From Symploca sp. SIO2E9 (lineage in GTDB: Bacteria > Cyanobacteriota > Cyanobacteriia > Cyanobacteriales > Coleofasciculaceae): a DNA stretch of 49,207 bases. A program made the position numbers and the translations under genes. Below the pieces are notes generated by a model that saw nothing but the letters and a program-made list of their open reading frames with translations, was not told the DNA's origin and searched no databases. This document shows positions 7,035 to 15,435 of this stretch, piece by piece (the stretch's first letter is position 1; each line of letters starts with the position of its first letter). The stretch covers positions 1-49,207 of the forward strand of contig JAAHGS010000040.1 in NCBI GenBank assembly GCA_010692645.1, read 5' to 3'.

Positions 7035-9491
7035 ATGCTCCAACCAGTTCAGCCGCCTGAAGTCCCTCAAATTGTTCAATTTGTCAATCCTGAAGATCGT
7101 GCTAGCGAAGATAAATTCTTGCCGGAAGCACTGTTTTCGCTAAAGACTAGAAATGTTGCCACACAGGAAAAGCCTGTACCAAATCCGCCAGAAAACTTGG
7201 TACTAGAGTCTTCTTTATCGAAAATTGAGACTCAAAGTTATGTAAGCCTTGATAGTTCACAACAGCAACAGGAGCAAGGTAAGCAGGTATCATCGAAGTC
7301 GTCGCCAGAAATAAAAGTTTCTCCACCCACTCGAGAGGGAGAAGGCAGGAGGCAGGAGGAACAACTCAGGAGTAACAACTTACAAGGGGATTTGACCCCT
7401 TCTACTGTTGTTGATCACAGTGCTGTCAACCTCGGTCCGGCATTGAGTATCAATGATCCTCAACAAAAAGAAGTACCTGTAACAATTGTTAAACGTCTTC
7501 TAGTTCAAGAGCGGGGGGGAGAAGTTAGAGAATTTGAGTTTAGTGTACCCTCCTCTGATACTCCCTACCCTTCAGCTCAAGGTAATCAACAATCCCAATC
7601 GCCCCAGGGGCAAGATTCAAACAATAGGGAAACTAATATTCCCATTGAAGCTGGTAGTGTTATTGAATTGAGTGCGGACAGACAAGAATATGACGCGCAG
7701 CGGCAGATAATTACAGCTGAAGGTAATGTTATACTGCGTTTTCAAGACGCTCTACTAGATGCAGACCGCTTGCAAGTTAACCTACCCAATCGCATTATTG
7801 TTGCCGAGGGCAATGTTGCTCTTACCCGCAGAGGGCAAGTACTGCGGGGTGAGAGATTTGAGTATTACTTTGTCTCCGATAGCGGCTTAATTTTAAATGC
7901 TAGTGGTGAACTCCAGACTGAGAGCCGTACCCAGGCAACTGCAGGACCATCTAGTGATCGTCTTGTCAGAGAGCAACCGCTTCAAGGAGTAACCTCTCTT
8001 GGTGGCTATTCCTTTGAAGTAGGAGCTTCTTTCGCTTCTGAAGATGATCAAAGCACTTTGCCGAGTATACAAAGTCCGGAAACTGAAGGGACTCTTAATC
8101 GATTTCGCTATCAAGCTGAACGTATTGAATTTGAAGGAGCAGAGGCGGTTGCCACCAATGTCAGAATTACTAACGATCCTTTTTCACCACCAGAATTAGA
8201 GTTACGGGCAAATTCAGCTCGGTTTCGGAGGATTTCGCCGGAGGTTGATGAAGTAGTTGCCTCTAAGCCTCGCCTAGTTTTTGATCAGGGTTTTTCTTTG
8301 CCAATTTTGCGTAACCGCGTCATCATTGATCGTCGCCAAAGACAACCAGCTCTATTCAACTTAGGGTTTGATAATGATGAGCGCGGGGGCTTGTTTGTGG
8401 AGCGCACTTTTGGAGTAATTAATACTCCGAAGTTAGAATTGAGCATTACACCTCAGTATTTTGTGCAGAGAGCAATCTTCGGTGATGACGATAATGAAGG
8501 AGGCATTGTTAATCCTTCTGCCTTTGGTGGCAAAGCTCAACTGGAAGCTACCTTTAATCCGCGCACCAATCTAGTGGGGAGAGCTAATCTCACTAGCTTA
8601 GAACCAGATGATTTCGATGATGAACTACGGGCAAGTTTACGACTGCGCCATGTCATTGGTAATCGCTTACCTCATACTCTCAATCTAGAATATAGCTACC
8701 GCGATCGCCTTTTCAATGGCTCCCTTGGTTTCCAGACTGTTCAGAGTAGCATCGGTAGTGTAATTACATCGTCACCAACTCCTTTAGGTAAAACTGGCAT
8801 CTCTTTAAGATATCAGGCAGGGGTTCAGAATATTAATGCTAGGACAGATAGAGATGAATTACTTGAAGTAGATCGTGACAATGACCGCATTTCCTTAACG
8901 CGGTATCAAGCCAGTGCTTCTTTGAATCGTGGTTTTTTACTCTGGCGGGGTAAAACTTTGCCAGCTACTCCCACAGAAGGGTTGCGATATACCTCTAGAC
9001 CAATACTTCCCAATCTGAGACTTAGTACCAGCCTCACAGGTGTTGCTAGTGCCTACAGTAATGGTGATAATCAACAATCCCTTAGCGGCACGATTAGGTT
9101 AACAGGACAACTGGGTCATTTTTCCCGACCTTTTTTGGACTACACTGGTTTTAACCTCAGTTATACTCAGGTTACACGTGGTAGCGAGTCACCTTTCCGC
9201 TTTGACCGAATTGCAGACCGAAGCATTCTCTCTGGCGGTATTACCCAGCAAGTTTATGGTCCATTTCGTATGGGTTTTCAGACTGCCTTTAATTTAGATA
9301 GTGGCGAAGAAATAAGTACCGACTACTTCATAGAATACAGCCGTCGCACTTATAACATTCTCCTGCGTTACAATCCAGTCCAGGATCGCGGTTCTATTGG
9401 CTTTAGGATCAACGATTTTAACTGGAGAGGTAATCCAGGACTATTTGATGGTTCTGGGGTTCGTCCTGTTGTGCAGGGAGTTACTCGGTGA
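7035..9491 (+). CDS. DUF3769 / LptD-like outer-membrane protein
   Basis: This is probably the cyanobacterial counterpart of LptD, the beta-barrel that inserts lipopolysaccharide into the outer leaflet. A long polar, low-complexity N-terminus (to about 200) precedes an OstA/LptA-like domain of short beta repeats (about 205-300; EGNVILRFQDALLDADRLQV then AEGNVALTRRGQVLRGE). The C-terminal half (about 400-818) has the alternating aromatic/polar pattern of a large barrel. No clear signal peptide follows this ATG and an in-frame stop lies 28 bases upstream, so the exported N-terminus is unclear. STRR-type DNA (7341-7360) is read in frame in the disordered region. Repeat copy B begins at the stop codon. 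Confidence 0.8.
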   Translation: MLQPVQPPEVPQIVQFVNPEDRASEDKFLPEALFSLKTRNVATQEKPVPNPPENLVLESSLSKIETQSYVSLDSSQQQQEQGKQVSSKSSPEIKVSPPTREGEGRRQEEQLRSNNLQGDLTPSTVVDHSAVNLGPALSINDPQQKEVPVTIVKRLLVQERGGEVREFEFSVPSSDTPYPSAQGNQQSQSPQGQDSNNRETNIPIEAGSVIELSADRQEYDAQRQIITAEGNVILRFQDALLDADRLQVNLPNRIIVAEGNVALTRRGQVLRGERFEYYFVSDSGLILNASGELQTESRTQATAGPSSDRLVREQPLQGVTSLGGYSFEVGASFASEDDQSTLPSIQSPETEGTLNRFRYQAERIEFEGAEAVATNVRITNDPFSPPELELRANSARFRRISPEVDEVVASKPRLVFDQGFSLPILRNRVIIDRRQRQPALFNLGFDNDERGGLFVERTFGVINTPKLELSITPQYFVQRAIFGDDDNEGGIVNPSAFGGKAQLEATFNPRTNLVGRANLTSLEPDDFDDELRASLRLRHVIGNRLPHTLNLEYSYRDRLFNGSLGFQTVQSSIGSVITSSPTPLGKTGISLRYQAGVQNINARTDRDELLEVDRDNDRISLTRYQASASLNRGFLLWRGKTLPATPTEGLRYTSRPILPNLRLSTSLTGVASAYSNGDNQQSLSGTIRLTGQLGHFSRPFLDYTGFNLSYTQVTRGSESPFRFDRIADRSILSGGITQQVYGPFRMGFQTAFNLDSGEEISTDYFIEYSRRTYNILLRYNPVQDRGSIGFRINDFNWRGNPGLFDGSGVRPVVQGVTR
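7341..7360 (+). repeat. STRR-type heptamer run inside a coding region
   Basis: GAAGGCAGGAGGCAGGAGGA has the same composition as the intergenic heptamer repeats elsewhere in the window. It is translated in frame in the disordered N-terminus of the LptD-like protein as Glu/Arg/Gln-rich sequence. Confidence 0.6.
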
Positions 9492-9767
9492 CGCACCCAC
9501 ACTTCTCTAGCGAGTAAGTGTCGGTTTCTCAGCGACTCGTCTTTGACGACATTGACTGAGCTTTGAAGCCCTACGCCCTAGGGACTTATTGTTAGAGATT
9601 TCTTTTGTATTCGTAGGCTGCATTTCTGCATTTAATTGGGTTACACCTACGCCACTTATGATAGCACATGAAATCTAATAATATGCCAGATCCGGTTCGT
9701 GATTGATCCTGACACCTCCACTTCGTGGTAGGAGTAGGACTTCTCACGATTGAAGGTTAAATTCGTA
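9492..9767 (-). repeat. Dispersed ~270 bp repeat, copy B (inverted relative to 3332-3590)
   Basis: Its reverse complement matches copy A almost throughout, with about 17 extra bases near 9675-9695. The terminal hairpin is kept but its sequence differs from A: both stem arms changed together (CCGACACTT/AAGTGTGGG against CCTACACC/GGTGTAGG). This indicates the structure matters, as in IS200/IS605-type ends. It starts directly after the LptD-like stop codon. Confidence 0.75.
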
Positions 9768-9776
9768 ACAGCTTAG

Positions 9777-9899
9777 TATAGCAGTTGCCACAACTGTTAG
9801 GAAACTTCCCTGTTACCTGTTATTCTTTGTTGCCTTTTAAGAGTTCCCTGTTCCCTTTGAATCAAAATACTATGTCCTAACCGAGATGTCGGTTGCTAT
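9777..9899 (+). mobile_element. MITE-like element, family TATAGCAGT...TTGCTAT, copy 1
   Basis: It begins TATAGCAGTTGCCAC and ends GATGTCGGTTGCTAT, with an inner GTTAGGA...GTCCTAAC inverted pair and a T/C-rich core containing TTCCCTGTTCCC. The reverse complement of 20166-20279 is a second copy, and 14063-14090 is a solo end. It is non-coding and lies between two convergent genes. Confidence 0.7.
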
Positions 9900-9923
9900 C
9901 TGATCAACTTTAAATTTAAGATT

Positions 9924-10790
9924 TTATTCATTACGAAGATTGGCAAAATATGGTAAAGATACAGGCTTGCGTGGCCATTTTTTATGAATAAAACGAATCA
10001 GAAAAGGTGCCGAGCAAGCGATAAAAACTAATCCCATCCACAAATAATAATCGGTATTAATAGTTTCAGCCTCAAGATTACTATTTGATAAAATTTGCGG
10101 CAAAATAGCCAGTAAATTATTCAGCACATGAGCAATTATGGGAACAATCAGTGTGCCTGTTCTGAGATAAAGTAATGCCATCACTATCCCAAACACTGAT
10201 AAACCAATAGGATTCACATGCAAAAAGCCAAAAACAATTGAAGAGACCCATATTCCTGTTGTAGTTCCCCACTTGCTTGCCCATCTTTGTAGAATAATTC
10301 CTCGGAATATAAATTCTTCAGTGATGGGGGCTACTACTAAGAAAGAAAGCACTTCTAGTATGGTGTAAAAAACTGGCAGAGAAGATGATTCTACTCTCTC
10401 AGCAGCAAGAACTCCTAGAAATGACTCAACTGATGCAGGTGCAATCAGGGATAAGCAGTAAACTAAAAGCAAAGCCGTGCCAATCGAAAACATTACTATG
10501 GCAGCGACAAGAACAAAAACTGGTAGCCATTGATAGCCACTTGGTAAGTTTCCTACCACATACCTAGGGTTAACTTCGAGCTGATGAAACCGTTGCAATA
10601 CCCAAAGGCATAGTAAACCAAAGCTTAGACAGTAAAATATGTAGGTCATAATTGGATCATTAAGATCTAAGTCGATAAATCTCACAATTAGACCAAAAAA
10701 CAAGCCATTTGCTAGGCTAATGAGCAGAAACCAGAGCAATAGGCTGCGAGCTTTGAGCTGGAGAAAGGGGTTGTCTTCTTTAAGTTCCAA
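9924..10790 (-). CDS. CPBP family intramembrane metalloprotease (CAAX/ABI type)
   Basis: A 288-residue polytopic membrane protein with about eight hydrophobic segments. The CPBP (Abi) catalytic motifs are present: EEFIFRG (EExxxR, about 158-164), FGFLH (FxxxH, about 188-192) and a third conserved His in AHVLNN. Members include glutamic-type intramembrane proteases and proteins tied to bacteriocin self-immunity or protein sorting. Cyanobacteria carry many paralogues of mostly unknown substrate. It is a single gene: the upstream neighbour is divergent and the downstream one convergent. The specific role cannot be read from the sequence. Confidence 0.88.
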   Translation of the reverse strand: MELKEDNPFLQLKARSLLLWFLLISLANGLFFGLIVRFIDLDLNDPIMTYIFYCLSFGLLCLWVLQRFHQLEVNPRYVVGNLPSGYQWLPVFVLVAAIVMFSIGTALLLVYCLSLIAPASVESFLGVLAAERVESSSLPVFYTILEVLSFLVVAPITEEFIFRGIILQRWASKWGTTTGIWVSSIVFGFLHVNPIGLSVFGIVMALLYLRTGTLIVPIIAHVLNNLLAILPQILSNSNLEAETINTDYYLWMGLVFIACSAPFLIRFIHKKWPRKPVSLPYFANLRNE

Positions 10791-11166
10791 GATTACTTTC
10801 CTTAAGTTTTGAGCAGACTTTAGCTCATCAAGAATTTAAGTATGCATCTTATACTGTTTCACTTTTAAGTTGATACATTTAGGCAAGTTAATTTTCTTGA
10901 GTTGAATTGGACTAAAAGCATCTTTAATTTTTAATTTTGATTCTATTAACTCTCTATCTGACTGAAGATGATGATTGGGCATCTATAGAGTAATATTTGA
11001 CCTTATACTTGACAAATATTATTTTTTGTGCGACAATTTAAAGTGTATTGATGTAAATTACAAGAAAAAGTGAATACAAGTCAAATTACCATATTATAAC
11101 CCTAGATCGCAAAAATCAAACCATAGTATCACTAATAAAATTTAGATAGGAGGACGAAGCAGACTG
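10791..11166. other. Divergent intergenic region, AT-rich
   Basis: Strongly AT-rich spacer between the divergent CPBP protease and Nudix-like genes, so it should hold both promoters. I cannot assign boxes with confidence. TAGGAGG at 11146-11152 is the likely ribosome-binding site of the + strand gene. Confidence 0.4.
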
Positions 11167-11694
11167 ATGATGCTTGGAAAAAAGACCAAATACTATGTGT
11201 TACTGCATGACTCCAATACAAAATCAATCACTTTCCCCATAAAAGCTCCAAAGAATGAGTTTGATCATAAAGAGCAATTTGCAGGCGGCTATCCTGCCAT
11301 TTTTGGTGGTACAGATATTGGAGGTCTCGCCAAAACACTTCAGAAAGAGGTAACAGAGGAAAGCCGCCGTACACTAAAAGTTTACGATAAAGCAGAATAC
11401 TTCAAGCAATTTTATAATGGCGAAACAGCAAAAGATCGTCTATTCTTCTATGAAACTGACAACTGGCAACAGACTGGGACAGAATGGGGTAGACCTAAGA
11501 ATAGGGATGAAGGTGAAATGATGGAGATTGTTACTCTACAACTAGATCTTTTCAATCCAAAGGATACGAAAAATAAAATTTTGGAAGATATTATCAACTT
11601 GAGTGGCGCGCCCGGCGGTTCAACATCCCAACAAAAAGAGTTTTTTGAATCGGAAACAGCAGAGGCTTTTTTCAAATTTATTAGTGGGACTTAA
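11167..11694 (+). CDS. Nudix-like protein of unknown function
   Basis: 175 residues. I do not recognise the exact family. After a beta-rich start (YYVLLHDSNT) comes a Gly-rich turn and then LQKEVTEESRRTLKV, which resembles the second half of a Nudix box (REUxEE); the metal-binding Glu residues are in place but Arg is Lys. The upstream half of the box is not canonical: the expected Glu seven positions after the Gly is missing. Nudix enzymes cleave nucleoside diphosphates linked to another group. This one could be a diverged hydrolase or a non-catalytic sensor. Two ATGs in a row (11167, 11170) follow TAGGAGG. It has no operon partner, and its AT-rich surroundings suggest an accessory gene. Confidence 0.6.
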   Translation: MMLGKKTKYYVLLHDSNTKSITFPIKAPKNEFDHKEQFAGGYPAIFGGTDIGGLAKTLQKEVTEESRRTLKVYDKAEYFKQFYNGETAKDRLFFYETDNWQQTGTEWGRPKNRDEGEMMEIVTLQLDLFNPKDTKNKILEDIINLSGAPGGSTSQQKEFFESETAEAFFKFISGT

Positions 11695-11966
11695 ACGAAT
11701 TCTTCGGCTAAAATCGCCTGTAATTCTGTCTAAGTCCCGTTAGATTGCCTATTTGAGGGATTTGAGGGAGATTAAGTCGGGGAAGACTTTGCATCTTCCC
11801 CAACTCTTTAAGCGTGCAGTTTTCTTAAGCAGTTATGAAGATTTTCAGTCGGTGCCTCATTAAGGATCAAGTGATCGCATCTTCTTGAGTGATAGCGCCT
11901 TATTGGCAAACTACCTCTTACATAGATTTTACAAGATGCGTTTATTTATACCTACCTATTTGTTAC
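11695..11966. other. Convergent spacer
   Basis: Spacer between the Nudix-like gene (+) and the porin gene (-). An imperfect GGGGAAGACTTTGCATCTTCCCC hairpin near 11777-11799 could act as a terminator. Nothing else is recognised. Confidence 0.35.
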
Positions 11967-13760
11967 CTAGAAGCTAAAGGTAGTTCGGATCGTACCAATT
12001 ACCAAATCATCATTGTCATCCTCGTTATTGGGAGCTGTAATCCAGATTAATCCAGGCGTAATCGCGATATTATCCGTCAACTGATATTGATAGAAGGCCT
12101 CGACGTGAAAAGAAATATCGTTATCTTCACCAATGGGTAAGTCATTTTCAGTGAGGCCAGCGGCATTTAAGCTAGGTAATGCCGAGGGATTAACCTGGTT
12201 GACACTTGAGTCAACTACGTAAGGCTCCACCCCGACGATGATACCTCCTAGATTACCTTCCTTACCAAGATCAGGGAAGCCTAAGGTGAGAGCAAAGTTT
12301 AAAGTTTCAATCGTACCGCGATTAATTAGTCCATTACCGGTGGATAGGGTATCAGAGAAGGTGTAACCACCCCAACCACCGATCACAAGTTGATCAGATA
12401 GTCGCCAGGATAACTCAATGCCGTAGGAATTGCTGATTACGGGGATATCGGTGCTAAATCCTAAACCAGTGAGGGACTCTCCTACTGTTTGACCATCAAC
12501 ACCTCTATCAAAAAACTCCTCTAGGGTATTCTGGAAGTTAGCTAGTCTACTGCCAGTGCCAGTGTCATTTTGCCTATAGGAATGAACGTAGGTTAAACCA
12601 ATACTCAGACTATCGCTTGGTTTAAATACTAACTGACCTAAGGCACTATAGGGACCGTTAAACAAACCACTACCATTTGAGGGGTTACTGACTTCATCAT
12701 TATTGGCTAAGTAGCCGCCACTTAATTCAAAAGTGTTACTTAGTGCAGTTTTAAATCCTAAGCCTGCACCTTCAACTGGGAAATAAATCGGATTACGTGT
12801 TCCAAAAGCTGAGACTGCACCGCTACCACCGTCTCCATCCAGGATATTAAGGGTATCGGCAAAGTCGTCAGCAGCGCCTCCAGTAGCAAATATTGAGACT
12901 TCAGTGTTATCGCCAAAGGGAAACTGATAATACAAAACTTCGACGGCGACATTATTACCATCCGGCTGGGCAAAAGCAATTTCCCCCTCGAAGGTACCTG
13001 TTACTCCGGCAAATTCAGGGAAGTTGCCTGTTGCTAGTCGCGTAAATAGTAAATCCTGGCCAGTGAAACTGGTATTAAATTCTAAGCGTACTCGGTCACC
13101 GAAAACAGGTACTTGATCAACATCATTGCCATTAAAATCTTCTCCGGTGATCACACTGGCGAGACCAAAGATAACTTCTCCCTCTAGCTTGGTGGTAGTG
13201 GAAAATTGATTATCTTCCAAGAAAGCTACGCGCCCTTCCAAGCCATCAACTCTTGTTCCTAAGGTTGCTAGCTCTGCCTCAAATTCCTGCATCAGTCGCT
13301 GTAACCTTTCCAAGTCCTCACGCCAATTATCGTTAGAGGTAAGTAAACGCTCAATTTGGTTTAAACAGGCATTCAAACCAGCGGCAAATTCATAGCGAGT
13401 TAATGGTCGATTGCCCCGGAAGGTACCATCAGGATATCCTGCAATACAACCATAGCGTTCTACGAGCGATCGCAAGGCTTCAAATGCCCAGTCTCCAGGA
13501 GAAACATCCCGTAACTGAGAGACATTGGTAACTTGATTGAGGCTTCTTTTGCGATTTTCTCTACTGTAGCGCCTGATTTGTTCTAGGATATGGTTCTGGC
13601 TATGATCAACTATTTGAGGCTGATTAGAGACATTTGCCTGGGCAATATCTATTTCTACTGAGTTGCTTTCCTGGGCAATTGCTGTCGTTGCCAACAGTGT
13701 CGTCCCTAGAATCGCAGGGCTGAGCAGCCAAGATTTACACAAAGTTTTAAACATTGCCAT
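11967..13760 (-). CDS. Iron uptake porin (SLH domain plus OprB-type barrel)
   Basis: A 597-residue outer-membrane protein. A signal peptide (about 1-29, cut near TAIAQ) is followed by an S-layer homology domain (about 62-130; DVSPGDWAFEALRSLVERYG, YPDGTFRGNRPLTRYEFAAG), which tethers the protein to the peptidoglycan-linked polymer. Then come a short coiled coil (about 138-182) and an OprB-like beta-barrel ending in a C-terminal Phe (TIRTTFSF). Cyanobacterial SLH-OprB porins carry inorganic ions; this subfamily is annotated as iron uptake porins. A Fur-box match about 155 bases upstream supports iron control. A second ATG six bases downstream (MFKTL) is an equally plausible start. It is transcribed alone. 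Confidence 0.92.
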   Translation of the reverse strand: MAMFKTLCKSWLLSPAILGTTLLATTAIAQESNSVEIDIAQANVSNQPQIVDHSQNHILEQIRRYSRENRKRSLNQVTNVSQLRDVSPGDWAFEALRSLVERYGCIAGYPDGTFRGNRPLTRYEFAAGLNACLNQIERLLTSNDNWREDLERLQRLMQEFEAELATLGTRVDGLEGRVAFLEDNQFSTTTKLEGEVIFGLASVITGEDFNGNDVDQVPVFGDRVRLEFNTSFTGQDLLFTRLATGNFPEFAGVTGTFEGEIAFAQPDGNNVAVEVLYYQFPFGDNTEVSIFATGGAADDFADTLNILDGDGGSGAVSAFGTRNPIYFPVEGAGLGFKTALSNTFELSGGYLANNDEVSNPSNGSGLFNGPYSALGQLVFKPSDSLSIGLTYVHSYRQNDTGTGSRLANFQNTLEEFFDRGVDGQTVGESLTGLGFSTDIPVISNSYGIELSWRLSDQLVIGGWGGYTFSDTLSTGNGLINRGTIETLNFALTLGFPDLGKEGNLGGIIVGVEPYVVDSSVNQVNPSALPSLNAAGLTENDLPIGEDNDISFHVEAFYQYQLTDNIAITPGLIWITAPNNEDDNDDLVIGTIRTTFSF

Positions 13761-13913
13761 TTCCTCACACCAGTTAATTAGGTTAGATGCTTCTCAATTG
13801 CATAACCTAGTTAATGAAATATACTACCATTCCCCATGCATAGGTGAAATACTGCTTTGACCAAGAACCGATCGGCTCTGGCTTTTGAATTCAGGGAGTT
13901 AAGCATTAATTAT

Positions 13914-13932
13914 GATAATGATTATCACTATT
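13914..13932. promoter_or_regulatory. Fur box upstream of the iron porin
   Basis: GATAATGATTATCACTATT is a close match to the 19 bp Fur consensus (GATAATGATAATCATTATC), and a further run of overlapping GATAAT/ATTATC-like hexamers follows to about 13975. It lies about 155 bases upstream of the porin start, in its promoter region. Fur with Fe(II) would repress the porin when iron is plentiful. Binding is inferred. Confidence 0.75.
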
Positions 13933-14062
13933 TTAACTAATAATTGCCATTATCTAAAGATAATTAACCTTATCATAGATTTCGATGTAAATTATTTTAA
14001 ACTTATTGAGAAAAATTCTTGACATTAATGATTAAGGAAAACTTAAATTTACCTGTCCCTTG

Positions 14063-14090
14063 TATAGCAGTACGTATTAAGGTTAGGACA
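14063..14090 (+). repeat. Solo end of the TATAGCAGT MITE family
   Basis: TATAGCAGTACGTATTAAGG followed by TTAGGACA matches the left end of the elements at 9777-9899 and (reversed) 20166-20279. The other end is missing. A heptamer repeat follows at 14121-14145. Confidence 0.5.
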
Positions 14091-14120
14091 AGCTAAATCG
14101 CTAAAACTTTGTCACAGTCA

Positions 14121-14145
14121 ACTTCTGCCTTCTGCCTTCTGCCTT
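14121..14145. repeat. TTCTGCC heptamer repeat (STRR type)
   Basis: About three and a half tandem TTCTGCC units lie between the L,D-transpeptidase end and the porin promoter region. The rest of the 13761-14193 gap holds the Fur box and the MITE end. Confidence 0.7.
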
Positions 14146-14193
14146 GCGCGTAGCGCTATAACTGGCTCTCAACATCTCTATGGCAGTGAGCAG

Positions 14194-14919
14194 TTACGGG
14201 ATGATTTCCACTTGAGTGCCTTGCTGGACAACTTGATAAAGCTCATCGATATCTTGATTTTTGAGGGAAATGCATCCCCATGTCCAATTAGAGCGCTGAT
14301 CGACTAAAGCATCTGCACCAGTGGGAACACCATGGATACCAATCTCACTACCAATAGGGTCTAACTTACCAATCTTACCTTCTGTTTTGGCTTGAAAGTG
14401 TTTTCTCCAAGAATCTGGGGTAGGGTAGTCAATCCAGAGGAACTTTGACCAAGCCGAGTGGGGATAAAGGTCTCGAATTTTAAAAATACCTTCAGGAGTA
14501 CTTAGATCACCTTCTTTGAATTTATCACTTACTGGATTTTTGCCAAAAACCACAGGATAAGATTTGATTGGTTCTTGAGCATGATATACGGTGAGTCTAT
14601 ACTTTGATTTCTCAATCAGAATTGAAGTTTTGGTTTTGTCTATAGTTGATAAGCCGGTAATCTCTGTAATTTTTTGGTTGTAGTTTAATAGCTGTTTTCC
14701 TGCTAGAGGTTGATGTAGATTACTCTCAGCTGTACAGTTATGCAGACAAACAATATCTAACAATTGAAATAAGGCGGGAATATATCCTAGCCTATTGAGT
14801 TGAAAGTAGAGATAAGAACTAGTAATTAGCGAAAAGAAGATTACTAGAAAATTTCTTGGGACTTTCTTTAGTGCTTGCATTGATATCCAGATTATTTGAA
14901 CTGTTAAGCTGTTAAGCAT
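14194..14919 (-). CDS. L,D-transpeptidase (YkuD family)
   Basis: Makes 3-3 cross-links in peptidoglycan or attaches proteins to it, in the periplasm. A hydrophobic N-terminal segment (about 20-45) is a signal anchor. The YkuD domain covers about 100-240, with the catalytic signature IHGVPTGAD ... TWGCISLKN: the first His, then the catalytic Cys in [S/T]xGC. The usual S-H-G-C is T-W-G-C here, which is within the family's range. MQALKKVP, 13 residues in, may be the true start, because the region before it is short and lacks a clear ribosome-binding site. It is a single gene, divergent from the small gene at 15247. Confidence 0.88.
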   Translation of the reverse strand: MLNSLTVQIIWISMQALKKVPRNFLVIFFSLITSSYLYFQLNRLGYIPALFQLLDIVCLHNCTAESNLHQPLAGKQLLNYNQKITEITGLSTIDKTKTSILIEKSKYRLTVYHAQEPIKSYPVVFGKNPVSDKFKEGDLSTPEGIFKIRDLYPHSAWSKFLWIDYPTPDSWRKHFQAKTEGKIGKLDPIGSEIGIHGVPTGADALVDQRSNWTWGCISLKNQDIDELYQVVQQGTQVEIIP

Positions 14920-14966
14920 TTAAATCATATATTTAGTTGATATTACTTAATGGCTGAAACTATTGT

Positions 14967-14997
14967 GCCTTCTGCCTCCTGCCTCCTGCCTCCTGCT
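14967..14997. repeat. TTCTGCC/TCCTGCC heptamer repeat
   Basis: Four tandem heptamers (CCTTCTG, CCTCCTG x3). It directly abuts the perfect hairpin that starts at 15000. Confidence 0.7.
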
Positions 14998-14999
14998 TT

Positions 15000-15028
15000 G
15001 CTGTTGTGCATTTTTAATGCACAACAGC
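15000..15028. repeat. Perfect 13 bp hairpin between divergent genes
   Basis: GCTGTTGTGCATT pairs with AATGCACAACAGC across a TTT loop. It lies between divergent promoters, so it is not an ordinary terminator. It may be an operator-like palindrome or a repeat end. Confidence 0.6.
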
Positions 15029-15176
15029 TTAGCCCCAGCCTATCGCTCAGGAACTGAAATTATCATAGGTCTCATCACTGTAGACTTAGTATATTTGTAA
15101 ACTTTTTTCTCAAAATAGTTGTGCTAATAAAGCTGATGTAGTAAATTAATATTGTTACAAATGTAACCCAGAAAAA

Positions 15177-15212
15177 AGCCAGCCTGTGAGAATGAACGCC
15201 TACAGGCTGGCT
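15177..15212 (+). promoter_or_regulatory. Leader hairpin before the 62-residue protein
   Basis: AGCCAGCCTGT (15177-15187) pairs with ACAGGCTGGCT (15202-15212) around a 14-base loop, 34 bases before the ATG of the small conserved gene and just before its AAGGAG. It is likely in the 5' UTR. A role in translation or mRNA stability is inference. Confidence 0.45.
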
Positions 15213-15246
15213 CTGGATCCCCTCTATGCAAGGAGACAATTAAATT

Positions 15247-15435
15247 ATGTCCTATCGAGACAGGCTCAAGCCGTGGGCAATCGCTCGCCTATTGCACAAC
15301 AAGCTGCAATGGTCGATTATCGATCGCTATCGCACCAAATCAGATGCAGAAGGACATCTTCAATGGTGGCGTCAAAATGTCCCCGATGCCAAATTTGAAG
15401 TTATCTGGGATTTACCGAATCGGGAGGAGAAGTAA
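15247..15435 (+). CDS. Small conserved cyanobacterial hypothetical protein
   Basis: 62 residues, starting MSYRDRLKPWAIARLL, rich in Trp and Arg. The middle segment SDAEGHLQWWRQNVPDAKFE has an alpha/beta pattern. I recall similar small proteins across cyanobacteria without known function. AAGGAG at 15230-15235 sits 11 bases before the ATG and decides the start. The longer frame beginning at 15186 has no such site. It is cytoplasmic by composition. The stop codon lies in a 7-base tandem repeat. Confidence 0.7.
   Translation: MSYRDRLKPWAIARLLHNKLQWSIIDRYRTKSDAEGHLQWWRQNVPDAKFEVIWDLPNREEK

Noticed and set aside
15186-15398. Open frame of 70 codons overlapping the 62-residue gene
   Set aside because: Starts inside the leader hairpin, has no ribosome-binding site, and the overlapping frame has the better site and conserved-looking sequence.
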